Assembly: GCA_025355465.1 (NCBI GenBank)
Contig: JANXZO010000036.1
Location: 1 to 64,000, forward strand
Source: Bacteroidales bacterium
GTDB taxonomy: Bacteria; Bacteroidota; Bacteroidia; Bacteroidales; FEN-979
Direction: 5' to 3'
DNA: 64,000 nucleotides
The position numbers and the translations under genes are program-made. Below, one piece after another: positions 43,579-52,883 of this stretch (positions within the stretch are counted from its first letter, which is position 1; each line of letters starts with the position of its first letter). The notes under the pieces are model-generated. The model ran no database searches and had not been told where the DNA came from. It was given only the letters and a program-made list of their open reading frames with translations.

Positions 43579-43971
43579 ATGAAATTGTCGTACCCTGGGA
43601 TGAATTCCGATATTGCCGCATGGAAGGGACAGGAAATCACTCCCCAAAATCGACATGCTCAGCATCCTGAGCCGGTAATGCTGCATACGGATGATTATGC
43701 CCTGATGATTCACTATTTCTCAATGACCAAAGTGGACGACTGGGTAAAACGCCGCAGCGCCCTGAATGCAATGTTCGCCGACGAAGCGATGATTTGCCAG
43801 GTGGTTAGTAACGAAGATGTTACCGGGTTGGCACTATACAATAAGCAGGAGTTTATCGACAGGATGACCATGCCATCCGGAAGCCTCAGGAATGTGGAGA
43901 TACTGAGTACCCAAATGGAAAAAAACAGGATCAAATCGCTCAGATTCAGAATAAACGATAAGAAAAGATGA
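43579..43971 (+). CDS. Hypothetical protein of unknown function
   Basis: A 130-aa soluble product from the ATG at 43579, which is preceded by GGAGGTG; an in-frame ATG at 43522 would add 19 residues. No family is recognised. The sequence shows MNSDIAAWKGQEITPQNRHA, then a compact alpha/beta region (DDYALMIHYFSMTKVDDWVK) and a C-terminal basic strand. Its stop overlaps the start of the following lipoprotein frame by four bases, supporting a real two-gene unit. Confidence 0.5.
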   Translation: MKLSYPGMNSDIAAWKGQEITPQNRHAQHPEPVMLHTDDYALMIHYFSMTKVDDWVKRRSALNAMFADEAMICQVVSNEDVTGLALYNKQEFIDRMTMPSGSLRNVEILSTQMEKNRIKSLRFRINDKKR

Positions 43972-44528
43972 GCAGAAAAGTAAGAATATTCGCCCTCATT
44001 CTTCTCTATTTTCTGACTTGCGGAAAAAGCTGCAACGACCGGGAACAGTTTGATGCATTCCACGAACAACAGCGGGCAAAAGAGAAGAGCGACAGTTTGG
44101 TTGCTTCCTTTAAAACAGATACACTTTCGGCCACAGCCCTTCTTCAGTAAGGCGAAACGGCAAAGATGAGATTTTCCGACTATTGCGATTATCTCAGGAT
44201 CCTCAACGACAGTTCTGCTGCAGAACCTTTCAGGGCAAAGGCAAAGGAAATGGCAGCGGAATTATTTCTGTCAGGTGACTCGAAAGCCCTGTTGCGAAAA
44301 CCATTTACGGCTGATTCGGTGGTGGTTGCCGTACCTTTTTACAGGTCCGGGGATTCGCTGTATGCAGGCTTGCTCGGGTTCAGGATCCCGGAAGATCGGT
44401 CAAATGCTGGTGTTGCAGCCAAAAAAGCAACCAAAGGAACCATGAATATCTTCCTTTCCAAACGGCCGAAAATATTTGGAAAAGATACACTGAATATTTG
44501 GGGAGTCTTCCTGGGCACTTTAAAATGA
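43968..44528 (+). pseudogene. Small lipoprotein gene interrupted by an in-frame stop
   Basis: A frame begins MSRKVRIFALILLYFLTCGK, a plausible lipoprotein signal, and reaches a TAA at 44148-44150 after 60 codons. The same frame continues without another stop for 126 more codons, with good coding character (DYCDYLRILNDSSAAEPFRA and VVVAVPFYRSGDSLYAGLLG), to 44528. The simplest reading is one secreted protein of about 186 aa with a nonsense change at codon 61. Alternatively the second half is a separate protein starting at the ATG at 44166, but it would then lack a signal peptide. No known family. Confidence 0.55.
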
Positions 44529-44584
44529 CCGGCTTATCATTAAACTATTTTTCCTGATCCCTCCCGGTCCCTTCCATCATGCAA

Positions 44585-45469
44585 TTACCTTAGCCCCGCC
44601 CAGGTTTTAAGGCCGTATTCGCCGGTTTTTGCGTTGAAGAAAATCTCGTTGGTGCCTGTTTTACCGATAAAGTCGAGGGTTTTTCCATATTGCTCCGTGC
44701 CTTTGCGAAGCCATTCGGGGAGGTCGGCCTGGTCGCCAACATGCATAAGCACCTTCATCTCCTCAACCAGGTCGTCCATCTTCTCCTCAGCGCTTTTCTT
44801 CCCCAATATCTCCTGTGCCTTCATCGAGATGGCAAGGGTAAGTGTAAGCTCTTTCATTGATTTCGAAATAGCTTGTCCCACCAAATCCATGCTGGCGATC
44901 TGTTCGATGCGGGGCTGACAGCTTTTTATCAGTTCTTCAGGCAGCATGAGGTTAAGTAGCCCGCCATACCAGGCCATGCTGATGATCACCATGTCGCGCA
45001 ACTCAGGGAAGCCATCGCCGGTAATGAGCTCCCGAACCCGTGTTTTCACTTCAGCAACCCGGCTGTTGTTGATCAGAATGGGGTAGGTGGAGGTTGTAAA
45101 GCCCAAAAAAACCCGCTCCTTTTCCATTTTCAGCAGTCCCTTTATCACCATCCCGCTTACTACCATGTTGCGGAATCTGCTGGCCTTTTCGGAGAGACGT
45201 AACAGCCACCAGGTGATCTTCTCCTGTTTTGGAGCGCGACCAATCATCTCCACCGGCTCATCCAGAAAGGGGATGCCGGTAGGTTCTCTCCGGTCGGGAA
45301 TAACCCATTCAGGATCTGTGTCGATCCTGTTGAGCAGCGCCAGCTCCATCAGGATGGCCGCTGAAAGCAGGATGTCGAATTTTTTTGAGCGGATCGGGGC
45401 TTTTCTCCCTGTCGTTTCATTGACGGTAAGCAGGAAGAGCTCTTCGGGTATGGTGAGGGTTTTTTCCAT
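44585..45469 (-). CDS. GPP34 (GOLPH3/VPS74)-like protein
   Basis: The 294-aa protein resembles the GPP34 family, known from eukaryotic GOLPH3/Vps74 and scattered through bacteria. The family pattern is seen in LTIPEELFLLTVNETTGRKA, LLSAAILMELALLNRI and VSGMVIKGLLKMEKERVFLG. In eukaryotes these proteins bind phosphatidylinositol-4-phosphate and sort Golgi glycosyltransferases. The bacterial role is not known to me. The start at 45469 is preferred because a TAATTTTG promoter box lies just upstream at 45493-45500, inside the alternative longer frame. It stands alone between unrelated genes. Confidence 0.78.
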   Translation of the reverse strand: MEKTLTIPEELFLLTVNETTGRKAPIRSKKFDILLSAAILMELALLNRIDTDPEWVIPDRREPTGIPFLDEPVEMIGRAPKQEKITWWLLRLSEKASRFRNMVVSGMVIKGLLKMEKERVFLGFTTSTYPILINNSRVAEVKTRVRELITGDGFPELRDMVIISMAWYGGLLNLMLPEELIKSCQPRIEQIASMDLVGQAISKSMKELTLTLAISMKAQEILGKKSAEEKMDDLVEEMKVLMHVGDQADLPEWLRKGTEQYGKTLDFIGKTGTNEIFFNAKTGEYGLKTWAGLR

Positions 45470-45492
45470 GGTCACGAAATAGAATGGATTAC

Positions 45493-45500
45493 CAAAATTA
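45493..45500 (-). promoter_or_regulatory. Candidate -7 box of the GPP34-like gene
   Basis: TAATTTTG on the minus strand lies 23 bases ahead of the ATG at 45469. It helps decide that start. Confidence 0.45.
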
Positions 45501-45563
45501 TTAATTTTACGCATAGCGACACCCGCGAGACATGAAGATCACGAAGAATATTGATTCTTTGCC

Positions 45564-45571
45564 TACTTTTG
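45564..45571 (+). promoter_or_regulatory. Candidate -7 box of the symporter gene
   Basis: TACTTTTG matches TAnnTTTG, 22 bases ahead of the ATG at 45594. No standard -33 element. Confidence 0.35.
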
Positions 45572-45593
45572 AAGTAGCCAACCCAAGCCACCC

Positions 45594-46961
45594 ATGAAAA
45601 TTCAACCCCGGAGACTGCTGTTACTTTTTCTCATCCTGCTGACTGCCGTCGTTTTCCTCCATCTTGCCGTAGTCTGGTTCGGTCTGGAAGTGCCGCTGCC
45701 CATCCTCGCTGCAGCCCGGTGGATGGTGATTACCACGATACTGATCTATACTATCCGCAAACGATCGCTCACTGCATGGATCATGCTCAGCATGCTGGCC
45801 GGCGCCGAGTTCGGACATGATTTCCAGTCGGTGGCCATCCACCTGAACCTCATCAGCAAGATCTTCCTGAACCTGATCAAAACCATCATTGCCCCGTTGC
45901 TGTTCGGGACGCTGGTGGTGGGTATAGCCGGCCATTCAAACCTGCGCCAGGTAGGGCGTATGGGATGGAAATCTATCCTCTATTTCGAGATCATCTCCAC
46001 CGTTGCACTCTTTATCGGACTGGCAGCCATCAACCTGAGCAAGGCCGGAGTTGGCGTAACCGTTCCCCAGACGATGACCCAGGGAACTTTGCCGGAGGTG
46101 CCAAAACAAACCTGGGAGCAGATCATCCTTCATGTCTTTCCCGAGAACATCGCGAAATCCATCGCCGAAGGGCAGGTTTTGCAGATTGTGGTGTTCAGCA
46201 TCCTATTCGGAGTGGCCGTTGCCATGGTGAAGGAGCAATACCGGATCCCGATGGTACGGTTCGCCGGGTCGCTCTCGGAGGTGATGTTCAAGTTTACAAA
46301 TCTTATCATGTATTTTGCCCCCATGGCCGTTTTTGCAGCCATTGCCTACAGTGTCGGTCATATGGGTATCGGCATCCTGATCAACCTCGGGCAACTGCTG
46401 GCCACCCTCTATGCTGCACTACTGGTATTCCTGTTCTTTGTGTTGTTTCCGGTCATGCTCATCCTTAAAATACCTGTCAGGCCATTTCTCAAAGCAGTGA
46501 GTGAGCCGGCTACCCTGGCCTTTGCCACCACCAGTTCGGAAGCGGCGCTGCCCATTGCCATGGAAAATATGGAACGATTTGGCGTGCCAAGGAAAATTGT
46601 GGCTTTTGTAATTCCGACGGGTTATAGTTTCAACCTTGACGGGACCACGCTCTATCTGGCCATGGCCTCAATCTTTGTAGCGCAGATCGCCGGGATAAAC
46701 CTCCCGTTTGAGACACAGCTCCTGATGATGATCACCCTGATGCTGACCAGCAAAGGAGTGGCCGGCGTGCCACGCGCCTCACTGGTGATCCTGCTGGGCA
46801 CCGCCACCAATTTCGGCTTGCCGGTATGGCCGATATTTATCATCCTGGGTATCGATGAACTGATGGATATGGCCCGCACTGCTGTAAATGTGATCGGAAA
46901 CTGCCTGGCTACCGTGGTGATTGCGAAATGGGAAGGAGAATTTAAACCAACTGATCATTGA
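45594..46961 (+). CDS. Dicarboxylate/amino acid:cation symporter (DAACS)
   Basis: The 455-aa protein belongs to the glutamate/dicarboxylate:Na+ or H+ symporter family. The N-terminal helices contain FLNLIKTIIAPLLFGTLVVG. The C-terminal transport core shows the serine-rich hairpin AFATTSSEAALPIAMENM, the FVIPTGYSFNLDGTTLYLAM segment, and SKGVAGVPRASLVIL with helix 8 residues. It would import C4-dicarboxylates, glutamate or aspartate at the inner membrane. It is followed 18 bases later by a lipoprotein gene of unknown function. Confidence 0.9.
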   Translation: MKIQPRRLLLLFLILLTAVVFLHLAVVWFGLEVPLPILAAARWMVITTILIYTIRKRSLTAWIMLSMLAGAEFGHDFQSVAIHLNLISKIFLNLIKTIIAPLLFGTLVVGIAGHSNLRQVGRMGWKSILYFEIISTVALFIGLAAINLSKAGVGVTVPQTMTQGTLPEVPKQTWEQIILHVFPENIAKSIAEGQVLQIVVFSILFGVAVAMVKEQYRIPMVRFAGSLSEVMFKFTNLIMYFAPMAVFAAIAYSVGHMGIGILINLGQLLATLYAALLVFLFFVLFPVMLILKIPVRPFLKAVSEPATLAFATTSSEAALPIAMENMERFGVPRKIVAFVIPTGYSFNLDGTTLYLAMASIFVAQIAGINLPFETQLLMMITLMLTSKGVAGVPRASLVILLGTATNFGLPVWPIFIILGIDELMDMARTAVNVIGNCLATVVIAKWEGEFKPTDH

Positions 46962-46979
46962 CAATTAAAGCCAAAAGCT

Positions 46980-47783
46980 ATGAAATCACTGAACCGCTAC
47001 TGCCTTATCTGGTCAATTGTTGCCATCATCCTGTCCGGATGCAAAAAGGAGGAAACGATTTACACCCCCTCGGGCCCTGATCTTGCTACACTGAAACATG
47101 CTTACAACCTGTCGGTCCTCGACGCAAAAACGGCAGAACCCTGGGAAATCTCGCGCAACCTTGTGGCTGTGAGTAACTATGGTGACAGTATGGCCGGACA
47201 GGGAAATCTTATCTGGTCGCCCGATTCTGCCGGAAAAATGCGGGTACTGGTTGTCTCCTGGATGAAAAAGAGCACCACACAATACTGGCCGGCTGGCAAG
47301 ACATTCAAAACCAGCAACAACCAGGCTTTTATGTCGTGGATTACCACCGCGCCGGAGATGGCGGGCTTTTTGAAGAAGAACAGATTTACGGACCAGTCCT
47401 CTCTTCACCTCCGGATCGCCCAGGTGCTGGGAATGCCCCCCGATACACAGAATGACTATTTTGTGGAGTACTGGGTCTACCCCGAAAACCTTTTCCGGCC
47501 GGCTCCCGATGCGGAGATTACCGACCATGAAGCAGGCCTCTGGTTTCCGTCAACGGTGACACTGAAACACAAATCGTGGTTCAACAACGAAATGAAAAAC
47601 AAATACGACACCACAACCACCAGCGCTTTTCCCTGGACCCGCCTGGGATATACCTACGACTGGGCAAACCCGCTACAGCCGCTTGGTCTGAGCGAGTTTG
47701 TGGTCGACACCTCTGCCTTGGTGACGGTGAAAAGCATCTACTCTTCGTGGGAATACTACCAGTTCAGCATGAGCCTTAAGTAA
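46980..47783 (+). CDS. Hypothetical lipoprotein
   Basis: The 267-aa protein has a lipoprotein signal (IVAIILSGCKKEE). The mature region contains many aromatic residues (WSPDSAGKMRVLVVSWMKKS and YFVEYWVYPENLFRPAP). I do not recognise a family. It is 18 bases downstream of the symporter gene and convergent with the riboswitch-controlled propeller gene, so it could be co-transcribed with the symporter. Confidence 0.6.
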   Translation: MKSLNRYCLIWSIVAIILSGCKKEETIYTPSGPDLATLKHAYNLSVLDAKTAEPWEISRNLVAVSNYGDSMAGQGNLIWSPDSAGKMRVLVVSWMKKSTTQYWPAGKTFKTSNNQAFMSWITTAPEMAGFLKKNRFTDQSSLHLRIAQVLGMPPDTQNDYFVEYWVYPENLFRPAPDAEITDHEAGLWFPSTVTLKHKSWFNNEMKNKYDTTTTSAFPWTRLGYTYDWANPLQPLGLSEFVVDTSALVTVKSIYSSWEYYQFSMSLK

Positions 47784-47812
47784 AATGGCAGAATGTTCTC
47801 GGGATAACATCA

Positions 47813-47836
47813 GGTTGCCGGAGCCGGCAGGGCTCG
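47813..47836. terminator. Weak bidirectional terminator candidate
   Basis: TGCCG-GAGC-CGGCA at 47816-47829 forms a 5-bp stem, with TTAATTTTTA after it on the plus strand. It lies between two convergent genes. The stem is short, so support is limited. Confidence 0.3.
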
Positions 47837-49150
47837 TTAATTTTTAATAAACCGGCCGGTCGCGATGGTGCCTCCGTTGATCAGTTTTACCAGGTAGATT
47901 CCGGGGGCGAAACCACTTACGGCAAACGTGATGCTGGTTCTGTCGGCGGGGTTTATTTCGCGGTTCAGCAGGGTTTGTCCCCTGGCGTTAAATACGGAAA
48001 TTAGCCCCGGTTCTGATGTTTCCGATCGTGATATTGTAAGTTTGTCGGTGGCGGGGTTGGGAGACAGGGTAAGTAAAGGAGGGGCTGCGTTTTCGACGAT
48101 GCCTACAGGATAGTTTCGGTAGTCGATGGCAATGCATTCGCTGCTCACACCGGTGGTATAGGAGGTGATCGAATCGCCTGCCAGACTGGTCACGAGACAG
48201 TAACCGGGATTGGTGTAATCGCCGATGTTGAGATAGAGGCGATTGGTAACAGAGTCGACGGTAGCGGCGAGAATTACCAGGAATTGCAGCGCTCCCGGGT
48301 CGGAGATCACAGTGGTATCAATAATCTTCTTGGTGTTGAGATCATAGCTTCCCAGTCCGGCATTCATGCGCAGGAAGAGGAGGGAGTCCTTGAGCCCTGC
48401 CCCGTTTCCAACTGTAACGGGGAGTATATGGTTCACAAAAGAGCCATCAGCCGGGTTATATTCGGTAATGGTTCCTGTGGAAGGCATTCCATAAGGTGTT
48501 TTATTTACCGAAAAGACCTTCCCGGCATAAGTATACAGGTTGAATATCCCGATGGCCTCAGGGCCGAAATTGCAAACATGGGTTACCGTCCATGAAGAGG
48601 GGTCGATCACAGCCAGTTTTCCTTCGGTGCCCATCCATCCGCCATTAACGGCCAGGTAAACGGAGTCGTCGAGAACGGTGATCCCCGCACATTCACCCGG
48701 GATGTTCTGCACCCTTGCCACAAGACTCAGGTCGGCCGTGTCGAGCACCTCCAGAAATCCTGCGGTGAGCGGGTACTGCTTGGAGATTAGCAGGCGGTTA
48801 TGGTAAAAACAGAGTTTATTGAGACCCGAATCGGCTACGGCGGCCAGTCGGTTCCAGGTGTTGATGTCGAATTTCACAATGGAATCCTGGGCTGCCACGT
48901 AGGCGAAATGATCGTTAACAATGACATCCTGGGCCGATTGGGTATTGATGGCTCCGGCTTGAACGGCGGCCTGGGTGGAGGGGTTATAGTGGGTGATGGA
49001 AACGAAGTCAAGGTAGGGGGGAGAGAATTCAAACTTACCGCTGTTCACATTAATAACCTGGTTGGTGTAGGCTGCACGTTGTGTAAATGCCTCATACGAA
49101 ACGGAAAAGAGCAAGACAACGATCAGGGTAATGAAATAGATTTTCTTCAT
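47837..49150 (-). CDS. T9SS-secreted beta-propeller, cobalamin-riboswitch controlled (BtuG-like)
   Basis: The 437-aa protein has a signal peptide (through SYEAFTQ), a YncE/DUF5074-like beta-propeller of about 320 residues, and a C-terminal type A sorting domain (LSPNPATDKLTISRSETS to GRFIKN). The propeller blades are visible as repeats such as HFAYVAAQDSIVKFDINTWN, GFLEVLDTADLSLVARVQNI and KLAVIDPSSWTVTHVC. A cobalamin riboswitch precedes the gene, which indicates a B12-linked function. The surface propeller BtuG of Bacteroides binds B12, and the fold and control here are compatible with an analogous T9SS-delivered protein. That function is inference. No btuB or btuCDF genes lie in the window. 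Confidence 0.8.
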   Translation of the reverse strand: MKKIYFITLIVVLLFSVSYEAFTQRAAYTNQVINVNSGKFEFSPPYLDFVSITHYNPSTQAAVQAGAINTQSAQDVIVNDHFAYVAAQDSIVKFDINTWNRLAAVADSGLNKLCFYHNRLLISKQYPLTAGFLEVLDTADLSLVARVQNIPGECAGITVLDDSVYLAVNGGWMGTEGKLAVIDPSSWTVTHVCNFGPEAIGIFNLYTYAGKVFSVNKTPYGMPSTGTITEYNPADGSFVNHILPVTVGNGAGLKDSLLFLRMNAGLGSYDLNTKKIIDTTVISDPGALQFLVILAATVDSVTNRLYLNIGDYTNPGYCLVTSLAGDSITSYTTGVSSECIAIDYRNYPVGIVENAAPPLLTLSPNPATDKLTISRSETSEPGLISVFNARGQTLLNREINPADRTSITFAVSGFAPGIYLVKLINGGTIATGRFIKN

Positions 49151-49211
49151 GATGAAGAGTTTTTAAGAGTGAATACCTTTGCATTTAACCCGAAAGCAAG
49201 TAATATGATCC

Positions 49212-49385
49212 TGGCAGGTCTTCTGGCTTGCCCATTCTTCCGGGTCTTCCCATTCCGCCAGGGCGGAACAGTGACAAGAGGAGATCGGAAGAATTGTTAG
49301 AAGGGCTTACAGCTGCGGGAACAGCTCCGGATTTTAAACGGATTCCCTTTTCACCTGAAATGGAAAATCCAAATCAGGCACCACG
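49212..49385 (-). promoter_or_regulatory. Cobalamin riboswitch
   Basis: On the minus strand the region begins near GGTGCCTGATTTGG and has the conserved GGGAAtccg-type segment with GGAGCTGTTCCCGCAGCTGT and AAGCCC, the hallmark B12-box region. It ends with GCAAGCCAGAAGACCTGCC. It lies 62 bases upstream of the propeller gene start. Binding of adenosylcobalamin would be expected to lower expression, as in the family. No other gene is supported in 49151-49438. Confidence 0.92.
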
Positions 49386-49438
49386 ATCATGTACTGCAAA
49401 AGTAAACAAAATATACAACCTAACAATTGAAAGTTTCC

Positions 49439-51253
49439 CTATTTCACCATTTCTTTCTTTATTCCGCGAATCCAGATAGGCAGCGCATCCCACACGATGA
49501 TTACCACGGAGGACATGATAACCAGGGTCATGACCAGATTGATGATGCCACGGAGGTGATGTTGGGGTACTGCAATCTGCGGGATGTAGATTCCGGTAAT
49601 GTTCATGATGCCGGCGGTCATGGTAGTGATGCCGACAAAAAGGAAGGGAATGATGGTTACCCAGGCATATTTTGCTTTGCCCCGGTTGATGATCCATGTG
49701 GTACCTACGGCCAGTGCAATGGTGGCGAGCAGCTGGTTGGCCGATCCGAACATGGGCCAGATGGTGGAGACGCTTCCGGTATAGATGAAATAGCCCCAAA
49801 TAAAGACCACAATACCGCTGCAGATCAGGTTTCCGGGGAGCCAGTCGGTACGGGAAAAAGGTTTGTAGGCCTTGCCGAAAATCTCCTGCAGAATGAACCG
49901 GGCTACGCGGGTTCCGGCGTCGATGGTGGTGAGAATAAACAGCGCCTCGAACATGATGGCGAAATGGTACCAGTACGACATCAGTTTATCCAGTCCGGGA
50001 ATGGAAGAAAATATCTGGGCCATGCCAACAGCCAGTGATACGGCTCCGCCAGTGCGTCCTGCAATATTCTCTCCTACCTCGGCGGCCAGTTTGGGAAGTT
50101 CCGTAGTGGTAAATCCCATGGCTTGCAATTGCGGAAGTACAGCAGCAAACTTATCTACGGGTACATTGATCTGGAAATAATCGAGGGGGTGCAGGCTGGC
50201 CGCGGCGATGAGGGCCATGATGCTTACCAGTCCTTCCGCGAGCATCGACCCTACCGCAATGGGCTTGATGTGCGACTCCTTCATGATCATTTTTGGGGTG
50301 GTGCCGGAGCCGATCAGCGCATGGAACCCTGAGATGGCTCCGCAGGCGATGGTGATAAACAGGTATGGAAAAAGCGTTCCCGGGATGATGGGTCCGCCAC
50401 CCCCGATAAAGCTGGTGAATGCCGGCATTTTGAGGGTGGGAGCAACGATTACGATGCCCACTGCGAGCATCGCGATCACGCCGAGCTTCATGATCGAACT
50501 GAGGTAATCGCGTGGCGAGAGAAGCAGCCATACCGGCAGTACAGAGGCAAAAAAACCATAACCGGCGAGTAGCAGCGTGAGGGTTTTAGCATCGAAATCG
50601 AACCAGGAGGCAATGGGGGATGTTGGTATGAACTTCCCGAAGATCACGGCCGCCGAGAGCAGCACAACACCCATAATGGTTGCCTCGGCTACCCTTCCTT
50701 TCCGGAACTTAAACATCCAAACGCCCATGAAAAGCGCAATCGGAATTGTGGATGCGATCGTGAATGTTCCCCAGGAGGATTCGGCCAGTGCGTTCACCAC
50801 CACCAGCCCTAAACCCGCCATGGCGATCACAATGATGATGAAAGTGGCCATCAGGGTGGTGATACTGCTTGTGAGTTTGCCGGTTTCGGCTTTGACAATC
50901 TCGGCCAGCGATTTGCCGTCGTGACGAATGGAAGCTGTGAAAATGACCAGGTCGTGCACCGACCCCGCCATCACAGCACCCACCACCATCCAAACAAACC
51001 CCGGAAAATAGCCGAACTGGCAGGCCAGCACAGGACCCACCAGCGGACCGGCACCGGCAATGGCGGCAAAATGGTGACCGAACAACACCCATTTTCCCAT
51101 GGGATAATAATTTTGTCCATCGTAGAGCCGCCCCGATGGTGTTATCCGGCTGTCGTCGATCATCAGCACTTTGGCTGCGATAAAACTGAAGTAGAAGCGA
51201 TAAGCGAGGGCGAAAATTGCAATAGCGGCAATTACCAGAGGCATGGCATTCAT
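49439..51253 (-). CDS. cstA: CstA-family carbon starvation / peptide transporter
   Basis: The 604-aa protein from [14 protein letters not shown] has about 16 membrane helices. CstA signatures include [40 protein letters not shown] and [14 protein letters not shown]. CstA proteins import small peptides or pyruvate during carbon limitation. The start at 51253 is chosen over an upstream ATG at 51310 because it begins the first hydrophobic helix directly. The gene lies upstream of the riboswitch and divergent from the second nuo operon. Confidence 0.92.
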   Translation of the reverse strand: MNAMPLVIAAIAIFALAYRFYFSFIAAKVLMIDDSRITPSGRLYDGQNYYPMGKWVLFGHHFAAIAGAGPLVGPVLACQFGYFPGFVWMVVGAVMAGSVHDLVIFTASIRHDGKSLAEIVKAETGKLTSSITTLMATFIIIVIAMAGLGLVVVNALAESSWGTFTIASTIPIALFMGVWMFKFRKGRVAEATIMGVVLLSAAVIFGKFIPTSPIASWFDFDAKTLTLLLAGYGFFASVLPVWLLLSPRDYLSSIMKLGVIAMLAVGIVIVAPTLKMPAFTSFIGGGGPIIPGTLFPYLFITIACGAISGFHALIGSGTTPKMIMKESHIKPIAVGSMLAEGLVSIMALIAAASLHPLDYFQINVPVDKFAAVLPQLQAMGFTTTELPKLAAEVGENIAGRTGGAVSLAVGMAQIFSSIPGLDKLMSYWYHFAIMFEALFILTTIDAGTRVARFILQEIFGKAYKPFSRTDWLPGNLICSGIVVFIWGYFIYTGSVSTIWPMFGSANQLLATIALAVGTTWIINRGKAKYAWVTIIPFLFVGITTMTAGIMNITGIYIPQIAVPQHHLRGIINLVMTLVIMSSVVIIVWDALPIWIRGIKKEMVK

Positions 51254-51372
51254 GAAACAAAAATATGAATTACGTCGCATATGTGGATAAAATATTCTAT
51301 TTTCGAACATGGATGTTGGCAGGATTTTTCAAATTGTCTGTGAAAAAAAGAACGGTAAAGGAAAATAATATG

Positions 51373-51380
51373 TAATTTTG
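51373..51380 (+). promoter_or_regulatory. Candidate -7 box of the second nuo operon
   Basis: TAATTTTG lies 19 bases ahead of nuoA. The nearest TTG upstream is 36 bases away, too far for a standard -33 element. Confidence 0.45.
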
Positions 51381-51399
51381 TCAAGAATAATTCTAAATA

Positions 51400-51789
51400 A
51401 TGGAAAGAACCTACATCCCTGCTGACTATCTGCCCGTATTGGTGCAATCGATCGTAGCGTTGGGGTTTGTGTCAATCACCATGCTGCTTACCCACGTTAT
51501 TGGCGGCAAGCGGAATCGAATTCATACATTGCGCAAAGAGGAGAATTTCGAATGCGGTATTGAAGTTAAAGGAAATGCACGCTTCCCCTTTTCGGTGAAG
51601 TACTTTCTGATCGCAATCCTCTTTGTTTTGTTCGATGTTGAGATCATCTTCTTTTATCCCTGGGCGATCAATTTCAAGGAGTTCGGCTGGGATGGTTTCT
51701 GGGAGATGTTGGTATTTCTGGGTTTTCTGCTTTTCGGGTTCTGGTATATTATTAAGAAAGGGGCGCTGGATTGGAATGAGAATAAATAG
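51400..51789 (+). CDS. nuoA: Complex I subunit A (14-subunit operon)
   Basis: The 129-aa protein has three membrane helices, the conserved loop EENFECGIEVKGNARFPFSV, and FDVEIIFFYPWAI with the E-channel acidic residues. It is clearly diverged from the other nuoA at 28808. It opens an operon that includes nuoE, nuoF and nuoG. The gene ends just before an octamer array that separates it from nuoB. Confidence 0.93.
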   Translation: MERTYIPADYLPVLVQSIVALGFVSITMLLTHVIGGKRNRIHTLRKEENFECGIEVKGNARFPFSVKYFLIAILFVLFDVEIIFFYPWAINFKEFGWDGFWEMLVFLGFLLFGFWYIIKKGALDWNENK

Positions 51790-51793
51790 CATC

Positions 51794-51817
51794 ATAGCGA
51801 GGTAGCGAGATAGCGAA
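51794..51817. repeat. Degenerate 8-nt tandem repeat, nuoA-nuoB gap
   Basis: ATAGCGAG, GTAGCGAG and ATAGCGAA stand in register, ending four bases before the nuoB ATG, in the position of a ribosome-binding site. Confidence 0.7.
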
Positions 51818-51821
51818 ATAA

Positions 51822-52373
51822 ATGTCAGAAAAACCAATATATACAAAGGCAGATCCTCCGGAAGGATATGTTTCACCGGGGTTGTTTGCCACCACGCTCG
51901 ACAAGGTAATCGGGCTGGCGCGCAAGAATTCTATCTGGCCTCTACCGTTCGCCACCTCCTGTTGCGGCATCGAGTTTATGGCCACCATGGGAGCGCATTA
52001 TGATCTGGGGCGTTTTGGTGCCGAACGGCTGAGCTTCAGTCCGCGACAGGCCGACCTTCTGATGGTCATGGGAACCATCGCCAAGAAGATGGCCCCGGTG
52101 GTTCAGCAGGTCTACGAGCAGATGGCCGAGCCACGCTGGGTTCTTGCGGTGGGTGCCTGTGCCTCAAGCGGTGGCATTTTCGACACCTACAGCGTACTTC
52201 AGGGCATCGACCGGATTGTTCCTGTGGATGTTTATGTGCCCGGTTGCCCTCCGCGGCCTGAGCAGATCATCGACGGTTTTATGAAGATCCAGGAGCTTGT
52301 TGGGAAAGAGGAACTCCGCAGACGGTATTCTGAGGAATACCGGGAACTATTGATTAAATATGGAATAAGATAA
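51822..52373 (+). CDS. nuoB: Complex I subunit B, N2 cluster (14-subunit operon)
   Basis: This 183-aa subunit has the N2 ligands in [32 protein letters not shown] and [13 protein letters not shown]. It has an N-terminal extension of about 20 residues relative to the copy at 28266 and a longer C-terminal helix ([19 protein letters not shown]). Its stop overlaps the nuoC start by one base. Confidence 0.93.
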   Translation: MSEKPIYTKADPPEGYVSPGLFATTLDKVIGLARKNSIWPLPFATSCCGIEFMATMGAHYDLGRFGAERLSFSPRQADLLMVMGTIAKKMAPVVQQVYEQMAEPRWVLAVGACASSGGIFDTYSVLQGIDRIVPVDVYVPGCPPRPEQIIDGFMKIQELVGKEELRRRYSEEYRELLIKYGIR

Positions 52374-52873
52374 TGCTTTTGGATAACGCCCTGATCATCG
52401 ACAAACTATTCAAACGCTTCTCCCACGATATTTTCGAGGTGGATACTGAGAAGGATATGCTCACGCTTACGGTGGCCCACCCGGTGATTCATGATGTGCT
52501 CAGTTTTCTGAAAGAGAATGATCTTCTGAATTTTACATTTCTCACCGACCTGTGCGGGATCCATTACCCCGATCGCGGATTGCCACTGGGAGTGATTTAT
52601 CACCTGCACAACCTTGCTGAAAATAAAAGGATGCGGGTGAAGACCTTTGTTACCCTCACCGATCCATCGGTTCCTACCGTGACTGATATTTTCTCGGCAG
52701 CCAACTGGATGGAGCGCGAAACCTACGATTTTTATGGAATTATTTTCCTGGGTCACCCCAATCTGAAAAGAATTTTGAATGTGGAATACATGGATTATTT
52801 TCCGTTGAGAAAAGAGTACCCGCTGGAGGATCAAACACGGGAAGACAAGGATGACCGGTACTTTGGCAGATAA
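52373..52873 (+). CDS. nuoC: Complex I subunit C (14-subunit operon)
   Basis: The 166-aa 30-kDa-type subunit contains TDLCGIHYPDRGLPLGVIYH, the signature ANWMERETYDFYGIIFLGHPN, and YFPLRKEYPLEDQTREDKDD at the C-terminus. It is separate from nuoD, which starts 10 bases later. No anomaly is seen. Confidence 0.92.
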   Translation: MLLDNALIIDKLFKRFSHDIFEVDTEKDMLTLTVAHPVIHDVLSFLKENDLLNFTFLTDLCGIHYPDRGLPLGVIYHLHNLAENKRMRVKTFVTLTDPSVPTVTDIFSAANWMERETYDFYGIIFLGHPNLKRILNVEYMDYFPLRKEYPLEDQTREDKDDRYFGR

Positions 52874-52883
52874 ACAGTAGCAG

